A stretch of 22,426 nucleotides of DNA. Source: an uncultured bacterium. GTDB lineage: Bacteria > Planctomycetota > UBA1135 > GCA-002686595. Within the stretch, counting starts at the first letter, position 1, and each line of letters begins with the position of its first letter. The notes below the pieces were generated by a model. That model saw nothing but the letters and a program-made list of their open reading frames with translations. It made no database searches and had not been told where the DNA came from. Positions 6,809 through 15,447 of this stretch are shown here, one piece after another. Position numbers and translations under genes: made by a program. The stretch is from contig CAJXRJ010000022.1 of the NCBI GenBank assembly GCA_913058555.1, forward strand, positions 1 to 22,426. The letters run 5' to 3'.

Positions 6809-8142
6809 GCGCTTGCGCCTGCTGCTTCTTCTGCGGTGGCTCCAGAGGGAGATTCGGCTGGGCGGGACCAGGCCACGACCCGGGCGTTCGGCTTCAGGAG
6901 CTGAGCGCAAACCGCCTGCATCGATTCGGCGGTCACGGCGTTCCTGCGCTCCCCCACGTTGAGCGCGTCGCGCCACCCAAGGTCCGTCGCGTACTCCCCG
7001 AGGGTCTCCGCGATCTCCGTTGTCGTTTCAGAGTCGAAGGCCTCGCTCGCCGCGAGAAGCTTCTTCGCGCGCACGAGCTCCTCTTCGGAAACCGGCTCGT
7101 CGCGCAGGCGCGCGATCTCCTCATCGAGGGCCGCCTCGAGAACGGCGCAATCCGCGCCCGCCACCGCTTCGGCGTAGAGCCAGAAGCCTCCGTGCTCGGC
7201 GCGCGCATCGTTGTTCGCAGACACGCTCGTAGCGAGCCCCTCATCCACGACCAGTCGCCGATAGAGCCGGCTGAGCTTGCCGCTAGAAAGAATGGTCACC
7301 GCCACGTCGAGGGCGAAGTCGTCGTCGTCGCCGAAGCGCCCGCCGGGCCAAGCCATGATGAGACGAGACGACTGATCGTCCCACGTCGTTTCGATGCGCA
7401 CGACGCTGTCGAGCTCCGGGGCGGGGCGGGGCGCGTCCGCAACGGACTCGTCACCCTTGTACGGATCGACGATGGAGCCGAAGTGTTTTTCCGCAGCGGC
7501 CAAGGCCGCGTCCGGGTCCACATCGCCGGCAATCACGAGGGTCGCGTTCCCTGGACGATAGAAGCGCGCGTAGTGCTCGCGCATGGACTCAGGCGTCATG
7601 GGCTCGAGCGTATCGCGGTACCCGATCACGGGGCGCGCGTAGGGGTGCCGGCCAAAGAGCACTTCGCTCACCCGGCGCCCCAGGGAGCGCCACGGATCAT
7701 CGAGGCCCATGGAAAGCTCCTCGAGAACCACCAGCTTCTCCGAGTCAAACTCCTCGGGATCCAAGCTGAGGTTCTGCATGCGGTCAGCTTCCAGCTCGAG
7801 CGCACGCTCCCACCGATCCGAGGCGAACTCGAACCAATAGGCCGTGTGATCCGGGGTCGTGAACGCATTGTTGCTGCCCCCAAGGACCGTGGTCTCGAGG
7901 TCGATCGCACCTTTCCCGAGCTTCGACGTTCCCTTGAACATCATGTGCTCGAGGAAGTGGCTCACGCCTGCCATGTCAGCCGACTCGTGCCGACCTCCGA
8001 CGCCGTACCAGCACATGACCGCCACCACGGGGTCGGTGTGACGCTCCGCCACCAGGACGGGCATGCCGTTGGAGAGCGCACGCTCGTGCACTTTGGCACC
8101 GCAATACTCCGGCGCCGCGGCGCCGCCGTTCGTTGAACTCAT
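6805..8142 (-). CDS. M16B zinc metallopeptidase, catalytic subunit
   Basis: 445 aa, the usual M16B length. The zinc-binding HxxEH motif is intact (H62-F-L-E65-H66), with the third ligand probably E142, about 76 residues on, as in pitrilysin. The C-terminal half lacks the Arg/Tyr substrate pair: the positions aligned with R289/Y296 of its partner are V298 and T305 ('VVDEGLATS'). Catalytic and substrate-holding functions are thus split between the two genes, which predicts an obligate heterodimer degrading short unfolded peptides. It lacks a signal peptide. It starts 17 bp after the rluB-like stop and overlaps the partner's start by 4 bp, so co-translation is likely. Confidence 0.95.
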   Translation of the reverse strand: MSSTNGGAAAPEYCGAKVHERALSNGMPVLVAERHTDPVVAVMCWYGVGGRHESADMAGVSHFLEHMMFKGTSKLGKGAIDLETTVLGGSNNAFTTPDHTAYWFEFASDRWERALELEADRMQNLSLDPEEFDSEKLVVLEELSMGLDDPWRSLGRRVSEVLFGRHPYARPVIGYRDTLEPMTPESMREHYARFYRPGNATLVIAGDVDPDAALAAAEKHFGSIVDPYKGDESVADAPRPAPELDSVVRIETTWDDQSSRLIMAWPGGRFGDDDDFALDVAVTILSSGKLSRLYRRLVVDEGLATSVSANNDARAEHGGFWLYAEAVAGADCAVLEAALDEEIARLRDEPVSEEELVRAKKLLAASEAFDSETTTEIAETLGEYATDLGWRDALNVGERRNAVTAESMQAVCAQLLKPNARVVAWSRPAESPSGATAEEAAGASA

Positions 8143-8159
8143 AGGTTGTGGATTGTGCT

Positions 8160-9317
8160 TTAGCGAGAGCGCCTGGAGGAGCGTCTGGAGCCTGCGCGCA
8201 CGCCGCCGCCGCGCCTGGATCCAGAGCCTGCCCCCCGACGGGGACCGCCGCTTGAACTGCTACGGAAGCCGCCGCCGGAGCTCCGGCGGGGGCCGCCTCG
8301 CACGCGTCGCGGGCGAACGGGCCGGTCCTCCAGGGGATCCCAGTCTTCGCGGGCATCGCCAGCTCCGCCAGCATGATAGCTGCCTTCGCCACGGTCGGTG
8401 GGCCCTTGCCCATCGCTCTCGCGAAGCAACGCCTCGACCTCGTCACGGCTCAGCGCGCGCCACTTGCCTTCGCGGATGCCGCGAATGCCAAGGGGCCCAA
8501 TGCGCGTCCGTGTGAGCGAGAGGACCTTGTAGCCGACGCGCGCAAAGACGCGCCGCACCTCGCGGTTCTTGCCCTCTTGGATACTGACTTCCAGCGTCGA
8601 GCTCGTCGTCGTACGCCGCTTGATGAGCACGCGTGCGCCCGCCGTCCGCCCCTCGGCCAAGTGCACGCCCTCGCGGATCTTGTTGACCGCATCGTCTTCC
8701 ACGCGGCCGGACACTTTGACGAGATACGTCTTTGCGACGCCGAATCGGGGGTGGGCGATGCGCTCCGCAAACTCACCATCGCTGGTGAGCAGCAGGAGCC
8801 CTTTCGACTCCTCGTCCAGGCGGCCAACCGTGAAGATCCGGCCCCTTCGGGGATCGGTGATGAGATCGATGGCCCGTGGACGCGTTTCGCGGATCTCGTT
8901 CGTGCAAACCACGCCCGAGGGCTTGTGCAAGATGTAGTACCGGCGCTCCCGTGGGTCTGACTTCAGACGCACGCCGTCGACATCCACCGTCTGGGTGGAC
9001 GGGTCGATCTTCATGCCGAGCTCGGTGGCGATGTCATCGTCCACCATCACCTTGCCCGCCGCGATCAGCTCGTCGCTGCCGCGCCGCGAGGCGACGCCGT
9101 TGTCAGCGAGGAACTTGTTGAGGCGCACCAGCGTCACGCCGCGCTTCTCGTCCCGCGCTGATGAGGAGCGCGCCGGCAGCCGTTTACCGCCTACCTTCTT
9201 GAGCTTCGTCTTGGGCTCGCCGTCCGCAGACTGCTGAGACCCACCTCTCTTGCCCCTTCCGGACGCACCGGAAGCGTTACGGGGACCGCCACGGGTCCCT
9301 CTTGATCGTCTTGCCAT
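8160..9317 (-). CDS. rluB: RsuA/RluB-family pseudouridine synthase with Arg/Gly-rich tail
   Basis: 385 aa. Residues about 62-105 form an S4 RNA-binding domain ('VRLNKFLADNGVASRRGSDE'). The catalytic motif GRLDEESKGLLLLTSDGE places the nucleophilic Asp at D168. The family isomerises uridine to pseudouridine in rRNA (RsuA in 16S; RluB, RluE and RluF in 23S). I lean towards RluB from the N-terminal S4 domain and general look, but the exact site cannot be read from sequence. The first ~58 residues are a basic extension. The last ~54 (332-385) are an Arg/Gly/Ser tail with RGG-like clusters, probably disordered and RNA-binding. It sits 19 bp after manA and 17 bp before the M16 pair, consistent with one transcript. 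Confidence 0.88.
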   Translation of the reverse strand: MARRSRGTRGGPRNASGASGRGKRGGSQQSADGEPKTKLKKVGGKRLPARSSSARDEKRGVTLVRLNKFLADNGVASRRGSDELIAAGKVMVDDDIATELGMKIDPSTQTVDVDGVRLKSDPRERRYYILHKPSGVVCTNEIRETRPRAIDLITDPRRGRIFTVGRLDEESKGLLLLTSDGEFAERIAHPRFGVAKTYLVKVSGRVEDDAVNKIREGVHLAEGRTAGARVLIKRRTTTSSTLEVSIQEGKNREVRRVFARVGYKVLSLTRTRIGPLGIRGIREGKWRALSRDEVEALLRESDGQGPTDRGEGSYHAGGAGDAREDWDPLEDRPVRPRRVRGGPRRSSGGGFRSSSSGGPRRGAGSGSRRGGGVRAGSRRSSRRSR

Positions 9318-9336
9318 CGAATTCTCTGCGTGCCGT

Positions 9337-10353
9337 TTACCGGGCGCTTCTTGTGCGGGCCCTGAGGACGCGCAGGTTACCGCACGCCTCGACCACGCTC
9401 GCCGACTCGAGGTCGGCGGGGAGCAGCCAAGTGCTGCCTTTTTCCAATAGGTATGTTTCGCCGTCGCCGGTTTCTAACCGGCCCTTGCCACTCAACACGA
9501 GCAGCACCGTAGGTTGCCCGGGGGACCCAAGCTCCTCTGGTTCGTGGAGATCGAGGACCTCCGCCAGGAAGAGTTCGCCGTCGCGCAGGACCGCGTGGCG
9601 GTTCACTGAAGGCGCGTCTTCGTCGGGCTCTACCAGGGGGCTCGGGGCCTCAGGGACAGCCTCGTAGTCGATGGAGCGTAGGGCTTCTTGGAGATGAGTG
9701 TCGCGCGGTTCGCCGGAAAGGCCCGTGCGATCCCAGTCATAGATGCGGTAGGTGGTGTCGCTATTGTTCTGAACCTCGGCGATGGCGATGCCCGCGCCGA
9801 TGCTGTGGACGGTGCCGCCGGGCACGTCGATCCCGTCGCCCTCACGGACGCTGAAGCGCTGGAGCAACTCCACCACGTCCGGGCTCGCCGCCCCCTTGGC
9901 GAAAGCCGTGGCGTCCACCCCAGGGGCCAGGCCCAGGAGCACCTCAGCTCCCTCAGAGGCCGCAAGGACGTACCAGCACTCGCTTTTGGGGGTCGATCCC
10001 AGGGCCTTGGCGGCGATCGGATCCGGGTGGACCTGGACCGACAGGTTCTGATGGGCGTCCAGGAGCTTCACGATGAGGGGGAAGCAGCCGTCCGCGGAGG
10101 GCTTTGAGTCCCCCAGCAGCGCCTCCTGCTCCGAGAGCATCAGGCCCCGGAGCGAGCGCCCAGCGAAGGGCCCCTCAGAGACGACCGAAACCCGGTCGTC
10201 GCGGTCGCAGGTGAGCCAGACCTCCCCCACGGGCTCGTCAGGCCAAGACACGCCGGTCCCTTCGCCCGCGCGGACAAAATCGCGCAGCTTGTTACCGCCC
10301 CAGACCTTGGTCACGGGGATCGGCGTCAGCGGGAGGGGACAGCGGATGGCCAT
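9337..10353 (-). CDS. manA: mannose-6-phosphate isomerase, class I
   Basis: 338-aa type I phosphomannose isomerase, interconverting fructose-6-phosphate and mannose-6-phosphate in the cytoplasm to feed GDP-mannose and glycan synthesis or mannose use. Visible family features are the N-terminal 'PVTKVWGG', the zinc ligands Q107 and H109 in QVHPD, E125 in KSECWYV and H183 in GGTVHSIG, and the conserved 'TYRIYDWDR'. The size is that of the short Bacillus-like ManA form. I chose ATG 10353 rather than the GTG 30 bp upstream because family members begin about 15 residues before the 'VWGG' motif; no Shine-Dalgarno decides it. It lies between recN (106 bp upstream) and the pseudouridine synthase (19 bp downstream). 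Confidence 0.9.
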   Translation of the reverse strand: MAIRCPLPLTPIPVTKVWGGNKLRDFVRAGEGTGVSWPDEPVGEVWLTCDRDDRVSVVSEGPFAGRSLRGLMLSEQEALLGDSKPSADGCFPLIVKLLDAHQNLSVQVHPDPIAAKALGSTPKSECWYVLAASEGAEVLLGLAPGVDATAFAKGAASPDVVELLQRFSVREGDGIDVPGGTVHSIGAGIAIAEVQNNSDTTYRIYDWDRTGLSGEPRDTHLQEALRSIDYEAVPEAPSPLVEPDEDAPSVNRHAVLRDGELFLAEVLDLHEPEELGSPGQPTVLLVLSGKGRLETGDGETYLLEKGSTWLLPADLESASVVEACGNLRVLRARTRSAR

Positions 10354-10459
10354 TGCGAAGCGGAACTGCCTGACGGCAGACACGCGCCCCCTGGGGGGGG
10401 ATGCGGGAGTGGGTGCCGGACTGGCCAGCGTTAGGAGAGGCGGGTGAGGGACGAGTGGG

Positions 10460-12205
10460 TCAGGCCGGCGCCGCGCCCAAGAGGCGCCGGGCCTCCGCCA
10501 AGGCGGTGGGCTCAGCGGCCCCCCCGGCGATCATGTCGGCAATCTCGGCGATGCGCGCGTCCTTCTCCAGGGGGGTTATTCGGGTGCGGGTGCGGCCACC
10601 CTCCACCGACTTCTCGACTTTTAGGTGCCGGGCCGCCCGGGCCGCGATCGCGGGGAGGTGCGTCACGCACAGGACCTGGTGGTGTCCACCCAGCACTTCG
10701 AGGTGCTTCGCGACCTTGGGTCCAAGACGTCCACCCACCCCCGCGTCCACCTCGTCAAAGACCAAGGTGGGGGTCGATCGGCGAACGGCCAGGGCCCCCC
10801 GGAGGGCCAGGAGAATGCGCGCCGCCTCTCCTCCCGACGCCACATTCCTCAGGGGTTGAGTGTCCTCACCGGGGTTCGCGGCCAGGAGCAATTCGACGCC
10901 CTCGGTACCGCTAGGGCCGAAAAGGCGCCGATCTGCCTCCACGGCGCCGGCCCCCTCGGTGGCACCACCGGGAGTGTGCGGCGTCAAGACCATGGAGAAA
11001 CTCGCCCGCTCCAATCCAAGTTCCTTGAGCCCCTTTTCCACGGCCGCCTTGAGCTTCTTGCCGAGCTTGGCCCGGGCTGCCCGAAGGCGCCGCGCGGACT
11101 CCGCCAGGGCCTCACGGGCCAGGTCCACCCGCGGTTTCAGCTCCTCGGCGGTCGTCGCACCCGCCGTCATGGCCTCCAACTCAGCTTCGAGCTCATCCCG
11201 TCGCCGCTCGAGCCCTTCTGTATCCGTTCCGTATTTGCGCTCGAGCCTCTCCAGGGCTCCGAGCCTCGATTCCGCGGCCTCCAGACGCCCAGGATCGTCC
11301 TCGACCCCGTCGAAGAAGCCACTGAGGCCCCGCGCCGCCTCTTCGAGGTGCAGCGCGGCCTCCCGGAGCTCCTCCGCAGGCTCATCAAGGCCGGAGACCT
11401 TGCTCGCCCAGGAAGTGACCGCCCGTTCGGCGCTGCGCACGGTGTCCAGGGCCGCCTGATCTGACTCAGAGAGGCCATGGAGCACCGACCCAAGCTCCGC
11501 ATGCAGCTCCGCCGCATGCCGCAGGACCGATCGCTCGGCGCGCAGGGCCTCGGCTTCCACGGCCGATGGGTTGGCCTCCATCAGCTCCGTCGCTTGGAAT
11601 CGAATCAGGTCCAGGCGCTGGAGCCGCTCGGACTCGCGCTCTTCCAGGGCCTCGAGCTCCTCGGCGAGCCCCAGCCAACGGGACCGTTGTTCGCGGTAGC
11701 CCGCCAGGGTTCCCGCCAGCCCACCGAATGCGTCCACAAGCCGCAGCTGCTCAGCGGGCTCGAAGAGGCGTTGGTGGTCGTTCTGCCCGTGGATCTCGAC
11801 CAGGCGTGCCGCGAGCTCCTTGAGGAGCTTCTGGGTCACCGGCCGGTGGTTCACGTGGGCCCGCGACCGACCGTCTTGGCCGATCGTGCGCGTCAGGATC
11901 AGCTCGAGCTCCCCGTGGTCGTCGCCCTCCTCGAGGGCCTCCGGCAGGAACTCCCGCAGCCACATGGCCACGACCTCGCCGTAGCCGTCCAGGGGCAAGA
12001 GAAAGCGCCCCTCTACCCGCGCACGGTCAGCGCCTTTGCGCACCATCGCGGCCTTCGCGCGGCTGCCGAGCAGCAGCTCAAGGGCGTCGACGACGAGGCT
12101 CTTGCCCGCCCCGGTCTCCCCCGTCACCGTGTTGAGGCCACCACCGAATTCGAGCGCCGCACGCTCGAAGAGCGCGAGGTCCTGCAGGCTGAGTTCCAAA
12201 AGCAT
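10460..12205 (-). CDS. recN: DNA repair protein RecN
   Basis: 581-aa SMC-like ATPase acting in double-strand break repair by recombination. Walker A is GETGAGKS at residues 29-36. Next comes a long Glu/Arg/Leu-rich coiled-coil region (about 150-400). The ABC signature ASGGE lies at 456-460 and Walker B TLVFDEVDAGVGG at 480-492, followed by the VTHLPAIAARA segment typical of RecN. I chose the ATG at 12205 because 'MLLELSLQDLALFE' is the normal RecN N-terminus; a TTG 123 bp upstream would add a non-homologous 41 residues. It is the first gene of the minus-strand block and is divergent from the DUF885 gene, with a 143-bp shared promoter region. Confidence 0.96.
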   Translation of the reverse strand: MLLELSLQDLALFERAALEFGGGLNTVTGETGAGKSLVVDALELLLGSRAKAAMVRKGADRARVEGRFLLPLDGYGEVVAMWLREFLPEALEEGDDHGELELILTRTIGQDGRSRAHVNHRPVTQKLLKELAARLVEIHGQNDHQRLFEPAEQLRLVDAFGGLAGTLAGYREQRSRWLGLAEELEALEERESERLQRLDLIRFQATELMEANPSAVEAEALRAERSVLRHAAELHAELGSVLHGLSESDQAALDTVRSAERAVTSWASKVSGLDEPAEELREAALHLEEAARGLSGFFDGVEDDPGRLEAAESRLGALERLERKYGTDTEGLERRRDELEAELEAMTAGATTAEELKPRVDLAREALAESARRLRAARAKLGKKLKAAVEKGLKELGLERASFSMVLTPHTPGGATEGAGAVEADRRLFGPSGTEGVELLLAANPGEDTQPLRNVASGGEAARILLALRGALAVRRSTPTLVFDEVDAGVGGRLGPKVAKHLEVLGGHHQVLCVTHLPAIAARAARHLKVEKSVEGGRTRTRITPLEKDARIAEIADMIAGGAAEPTALAEARRLLGAAPA

Positions 12206-12348
12206 TGTCCCAGGGAAGATCGCATGGGCAGCCCGAAGGTTGCAACCGAAGGTCGAAGTCTCCGGAAAAAGGGCCGGTTGCCTTGAGCACGTAAAGCCCA
12301 AGGAGGGTCTTCGGGCCGGCTCCGACAAGATCCCCTAACCTTGACGCC
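12206..12348. promoter_or_regulatory. divergent intergenic promoter region
   Basis: 143 bp between the divergently read recN and DUF885 genes, so promoters for both should lie here. I could not identify a convincing -35/-10 pair or a LexA-like palindrome. An AAGGAGGG stretch near 12300 resembles a Shine-Dalgarno sequence but sits too far (over 40 nt) from the ATG at 12349 to serve it. Confidence 0.4.
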
Positions 12349-14169
12349 ATGCTCTACGCGATGGCTCTCACCTTGGCCGCTTCGGCGGCGTGCCCCCAGT
12401 CAGGCTCCCAGTCAGGCACCCCGGCGACCTCCCCAGAAACGGACCGTCCGGGGATCCCCACCGCCACCACGATCACCACAGCCTCCCGGAACGATCACTC
12501 CCTGCTGCTGCAGGAACTGGTCGCCGCCGAATGGCAGACGCGCCTCGCGGACCAACCGTTTTTTGCGTCCTCCATTGGGCACCACGAATACGACGCGAAG
12601 GTGCCCGACGTTTCGCCGGACGCCCAAGAGGCTCGCGCAGCCATGGCGCTCAAGTTTGCGGCGCGGCTCCAGGACATCGATACGAAGCAGCTGAGCTCCG
12701 ACGAGCAAGTCACGCAGCTCATGCTGCTCGAACAGCTCCGGGATCGCGCCCGTGCGGTCAAGTTCTACGAGTACGAAACGCCTCTCAACGCCGACTCCGG
12801 ATTCCACACGTCCTTCGCGCGCCTGCCGGAGGAGACGCGCCTGGAATCCGAAGCCGACATCCGCAACTACCTCCAGCGCATGCGGCTCTTCCCGGGCTAC
12901 ATGCGCCAGCAAATCGCGAACATGCGCGACGGCATCAAGGCGGGCCGTGTCCTTCCCAAGGTGGTCATGCTTGGTTTTGGAGCCCAGCTGCGCCCGATGC
13001 TCGTGTCGCCTGAGTCCCATCCCTTCGTGCGCGCCCTCGACAAGATGCCCGACGGCATCGATGCCGAAACCGCCGAGGCTCTCCGCTCCGAAGCGCGCGT
13101 CGCGGTCAAGAATTCCATCATCCCGGCGTACCAGAGCTTCCTCGAGTTCCTCTCGAAGGAGTACATCCCCGCCGGCCGCAGCACCCTTGGTGCCTCCAGC
13201 CTGCCGGACGGCGACGAGTACTACGCTTACCTCGTCCGCCGCTTCACGACCCTCGACCAAACGCCCAAGGAAGTGCACGACCGCGGCCTCGCCGAGGTCG
13301 CACGCATCCGCGCGGACATGGAAGCCGTCCTGACGACGCTGATCGAGAAGGGCGAGTTCGAAGGCACCTTCGCCGAATTCCTCGCCTACCTCCGCAGCGA
13401 CCCGCGCTTCTACGCCAAGTCCCCCGAGGAACTCCTCGCCCGGGCCGCGCGCATCTGCAAGGACGTGGACGCCAAGCTCCCCGCTTACTTCGGCCGCCTC
13501 CCCCGCCAGCCCTACGGCGTCGAGCCCGTGCCCGACGCCATCGCCGCCAAGTACACCTCCGGCCGCTACGTGCGTGCTGGACTCGACAGCGGCCGCGCCG
13601 GCACCTACTGGGTCAACACCTACGACCTCGCTAGCCGCCCCCTTTACGCCCTGCCCGCACTCTCCCTGCACGAAGCCGTGCCCGGGCACCACCTCCAGAT
13701 CGCCCTCAACGCGGAGCTCGATCACCTGCCGCCGTTCCGCCGCCATGCGTACGTCACCGCCTTCGGCGAAGGCTGGGCTCTGTATACGGAATGGCTCGGC
13801 ATCGAAATGGGCATCTACAAGGACGCCTACCAAGAATTCGGCCGCCTCACCTACGAGATGTGGCGCGCCGCCCGCCTCGTGGTCGACACCGGCCTGCACG
13901 CCTACGGGTGGACGCGCCAGCAAGCCATCGACTACCTCTCGTCCAACACCGCGCTCTCCATTCACGAGTGCACCACCGAGGTCGACCGATACATCTCCTG
14001 GCCCGGCCAAGCCCTCGCCTACAAGACCGGCGAGCTCGAGATCCGCGCCCTCCGCAAGGAAGCCGAAGCACGCCTCGGCGCCGACTTCGATCTCAAAGCC
14101 TTCCACGACCAGATCCTCGGCAGCGGCTCCGTCCCCTTGAGCGTCCTTCGCGCCCAAATGAGCCGCTAG
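12349..14169 (+). CDS. DUF885 family metallopeptidase-like protein
   Basis: 606 aa, normal for DUF885. The motif HEAVPGHH at residues 441-448 (the HExxxHH form) followed by GEGWALY (E474) is the family hallmark and very likely binds zinc; related M32-like peptidases use this arrangement. The N-terminus (MLYAMALTLAASAAC, then a Ser/Pro/Thr-rich linker to about residue 45) looks like a short export signal, perhaps a lipoprotein with Cys15, though the residue at -3 is Ser rather than the usual Leu. The substrate is unknown; an exported or periplasmic peptidase is likely. It is divergent from recN and ends 111 bp before the next gene. Confidence 0.88.
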   Translation: MLYAMALTLAASAACPQSGSQSGTPATSPETDRPGIPTATTITTASRNDHSLLLQELVAAEWQTRLADQPFFASSIGHHEYDAKVPDVSPDAQEARAAMALKFAARLQDIDTKQLSSDEQVTQLMLLEQLRDRARAVKFYEYETPLNADSGFHTSFARLPEETRLESEADIRNYLQRMRLFPGYMRQQIANMRDGIKAGRVLPKVVMLGFGAQLRPMLVSPESHPFVRALDKMPDGIDAETAEALRSEARVAVKNSIIPAYQSFLEFLSKEYIPAGRSTLGASSLPDGDEYYAYLVRRFTTLDQTPKEVHDRGLAEVARIRADMEAVLTTLIEKGEFEGTFAEFLAYLRSDPRFYAKSPEELLARAARICKDVDAKLPAYFGRLPRQPYGVEPVPDAIAAKYTSGRYVRAGLDSGRAGTYWVNTYDLASRPLYALPALSLHEAVPGHHLQIALNAELDHLPPFRRHAYVTAFGEGWALYTEWLGIEMGIYKDAYQEFGRLTYEMWRAARLVVDTGLHAYGWTRQQAIDYLSSNTALSIHECTTEVDRYISWPGQALAYKTGELEIRALRKEAEARLGADFDLKAFHDQILGSGSVPLSVLRAQMSR

Positions 14170-14280
14170 GACGCGCCAGGTGGGGTGGCCTTGACGAGTG
14201 GCGTCGTTCCGATGAGGCTTGCCGAGTCGGCTACCTGTATTAGAAGCCGACCCTCTACTCAGCAACCTCTTTTCTTCCTC

Positions 14281-15432
14281 ATGGCCAATCGACCTGCTCT
14301 CCTCGCCGCCACCGCTCTCTTATTCGGCGCCCCTGCCCTGGCGCAACTGCCCGACGTTGCGATCGTCGCTGCGGCAAGCGCCTCAACCACGAACTGCCGA
14401 TACACCGACGTGCAGGCGTACCTCACCGCCTCGGCGAAGTTTAACTCAGTCACGATTGTCGACTGCGTCGCGGCCACCCCGAGCGTCGCAGATCTGATGA
14501 ACTTCGACGCCGTCATCACATGGAGCAATGTGAACTATCTGAACTCGACGACCCTCGGCGACAACATGGCTGACTACGTCGACATGGGCGGCGGCGTCGT
14601 CGTCGCGGTCTTCGGCGTTTCCTCAACAAGCGTAGATCGCTCGCTCCAGGGTCGCTGGATCACGGGGGGCTACGAGATCATTCAAACACAGTTGGGGGGC
14701 CCCGCGAACCCGGCCTCCCTTGGGACGATCCTGGACCCATCGCATCCGACCGTGGCAGGAGTCGCGGCCCTCACCGCCACCAACGCATTCCGTCCCCAGC
14801 CCACCGCGCCCCTGCTCCAGGGCACGCTCATCGCCCAGTGGGACGACGGCGCCCCGCTCGTCGTCGTAGGTACCAATTCCAACCGAGTGGACCTCGGCCT
14901 CTACCCCCCCTCAAGCAACTGCTCAGGGGGCTTCTGGGACACCGCGGGCAACGGTGACGTACTCGTGGCCAACGCCCTCGAAGTCGCGGCACTTGGCGGC
15001 GCCAACAACATCGGCACGAACTATTGCACGGCCGTCCCGAACGGTACGGGGGTCCCCAGCCACATGTCGGCCACCGGCCAAACGTCCGCCGCCGCCAACA
15101 ACGTGACGCTCATGGCCTCGGACCTGCCGCCCAACCAGTTCGGCATCTTCATCGTCTCGAGGATGACCGGCTTCGTCCCCGGCGCTAACGGAACGAGCAA
15201 CGGCAACATCTGCCTCGGCGGCCTCGTCGGGCGCTACAACCAGTCGGGCCAGATTCTGAGCACCGGAACCACGGGCGAGTTCAGCCTACAAATCAACCTC
15301 GCCACCATCCCCCAAGGCAACGGCGTGTCACCCGTCATGGCCGGCGAAGACTGGAGCTTCCAAGCCTGGCACCGCTCCGGCATCGGCCTCGGCTCCAACT
15401 TCACCGACGGCCTGACGATTTCGTTTCAATAG
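14281..15432 (+). CDS. exported GATase-like protein with C-terminal CLGG/WHR domain
   Basis: 383 aa. The ATG at 14281 is chosen because it begins a textbook signal peptide (MANRPALLAATALLFGAPALA, cut before Q22); an upstream start would add 32 residues before it. Residues 25-237 look like a class I glutamine-amidotransferase-like (flavodoxin-type) fold: 'VAIVAAAS' strand, 'FDAVITWSNVNY', 'LADYVDMGGGVVVAVFG' loop, and 'PLVVVGTNSNRVDLGLYP'. No Cys-His-Glu triad is evident, so it is probably non-enzymatic. Residues 249-383 are the shared domain: C249, NGTG 254-257, CLGG 311-314, FQAWHR 360-365, SNFT 372-375, ending at the stop. A large palindrome begins 15 nt after the stop. Its role is unknown. 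Confidence 0.85.
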   Translation: MANRPALLAATALLFGAPALAQLPDVAIVAAASASTTNCRYTDVQAYLTASAKFNSVTIVDCVAATPSVADLMNFDAVITWSNVNYLNSTTLGDNMADYVDMGGGVVVAVFGVSSTSVDRSLQGRWITGGYEIIQTQLGGPANPASLGTILDPSHPTVAGVAALTATNAFRPQPTAPLLQGTLIAQWDDGAPLVVVGTNSNRVDLGLYPPSSNCSGGFWDTAGNGDVLVANALEVAALGGANNIGTNYCTAVPNGTGVPSHMSATGQTSAAANNVTLMASDLPPNQFGIFIVSRMTGFVPGANGTSNGNICLGGLVGRYNQSGQILSTGTTGEFSLQINLATIPQGNGVSPVMAGEDWSFQAWHRSGIGLGSNFTDGLTISFQ

Positions 15433-15447
15433 TCGAAACCGACATCT

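Noticed and set aside
6809..6976. N-terminal extension of the inactive M16 subunit
   Set aside because: The 56 added residues are Arg-rich, out of family and overlap the catalytic subunit's coding sequence; the ATGA start at 6808 is better.
12206..12328. TTG start 41 codons upstream for recN
   Set aside because: The extra residues do not resemble RecN, whereas the ATG at 12205 begins exactly at the conserved N-terminus.
14191..14235. TTGACG at 14191 and TATTAG at about 14238 as a promoter for the gene at 14281
   Set aside because: The spacing is wrong for a -35/-10 pair and no other combination fits.
12412..14265. 617-codon minus-strand open frame opposite the DUF885 gene
   Set aside because: No family features, Gly/Val/Glu/Ala-biased, and it mirrors a gene with clear catalytic motifs. 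Long antisense frames are expected in GC-rich DNA.
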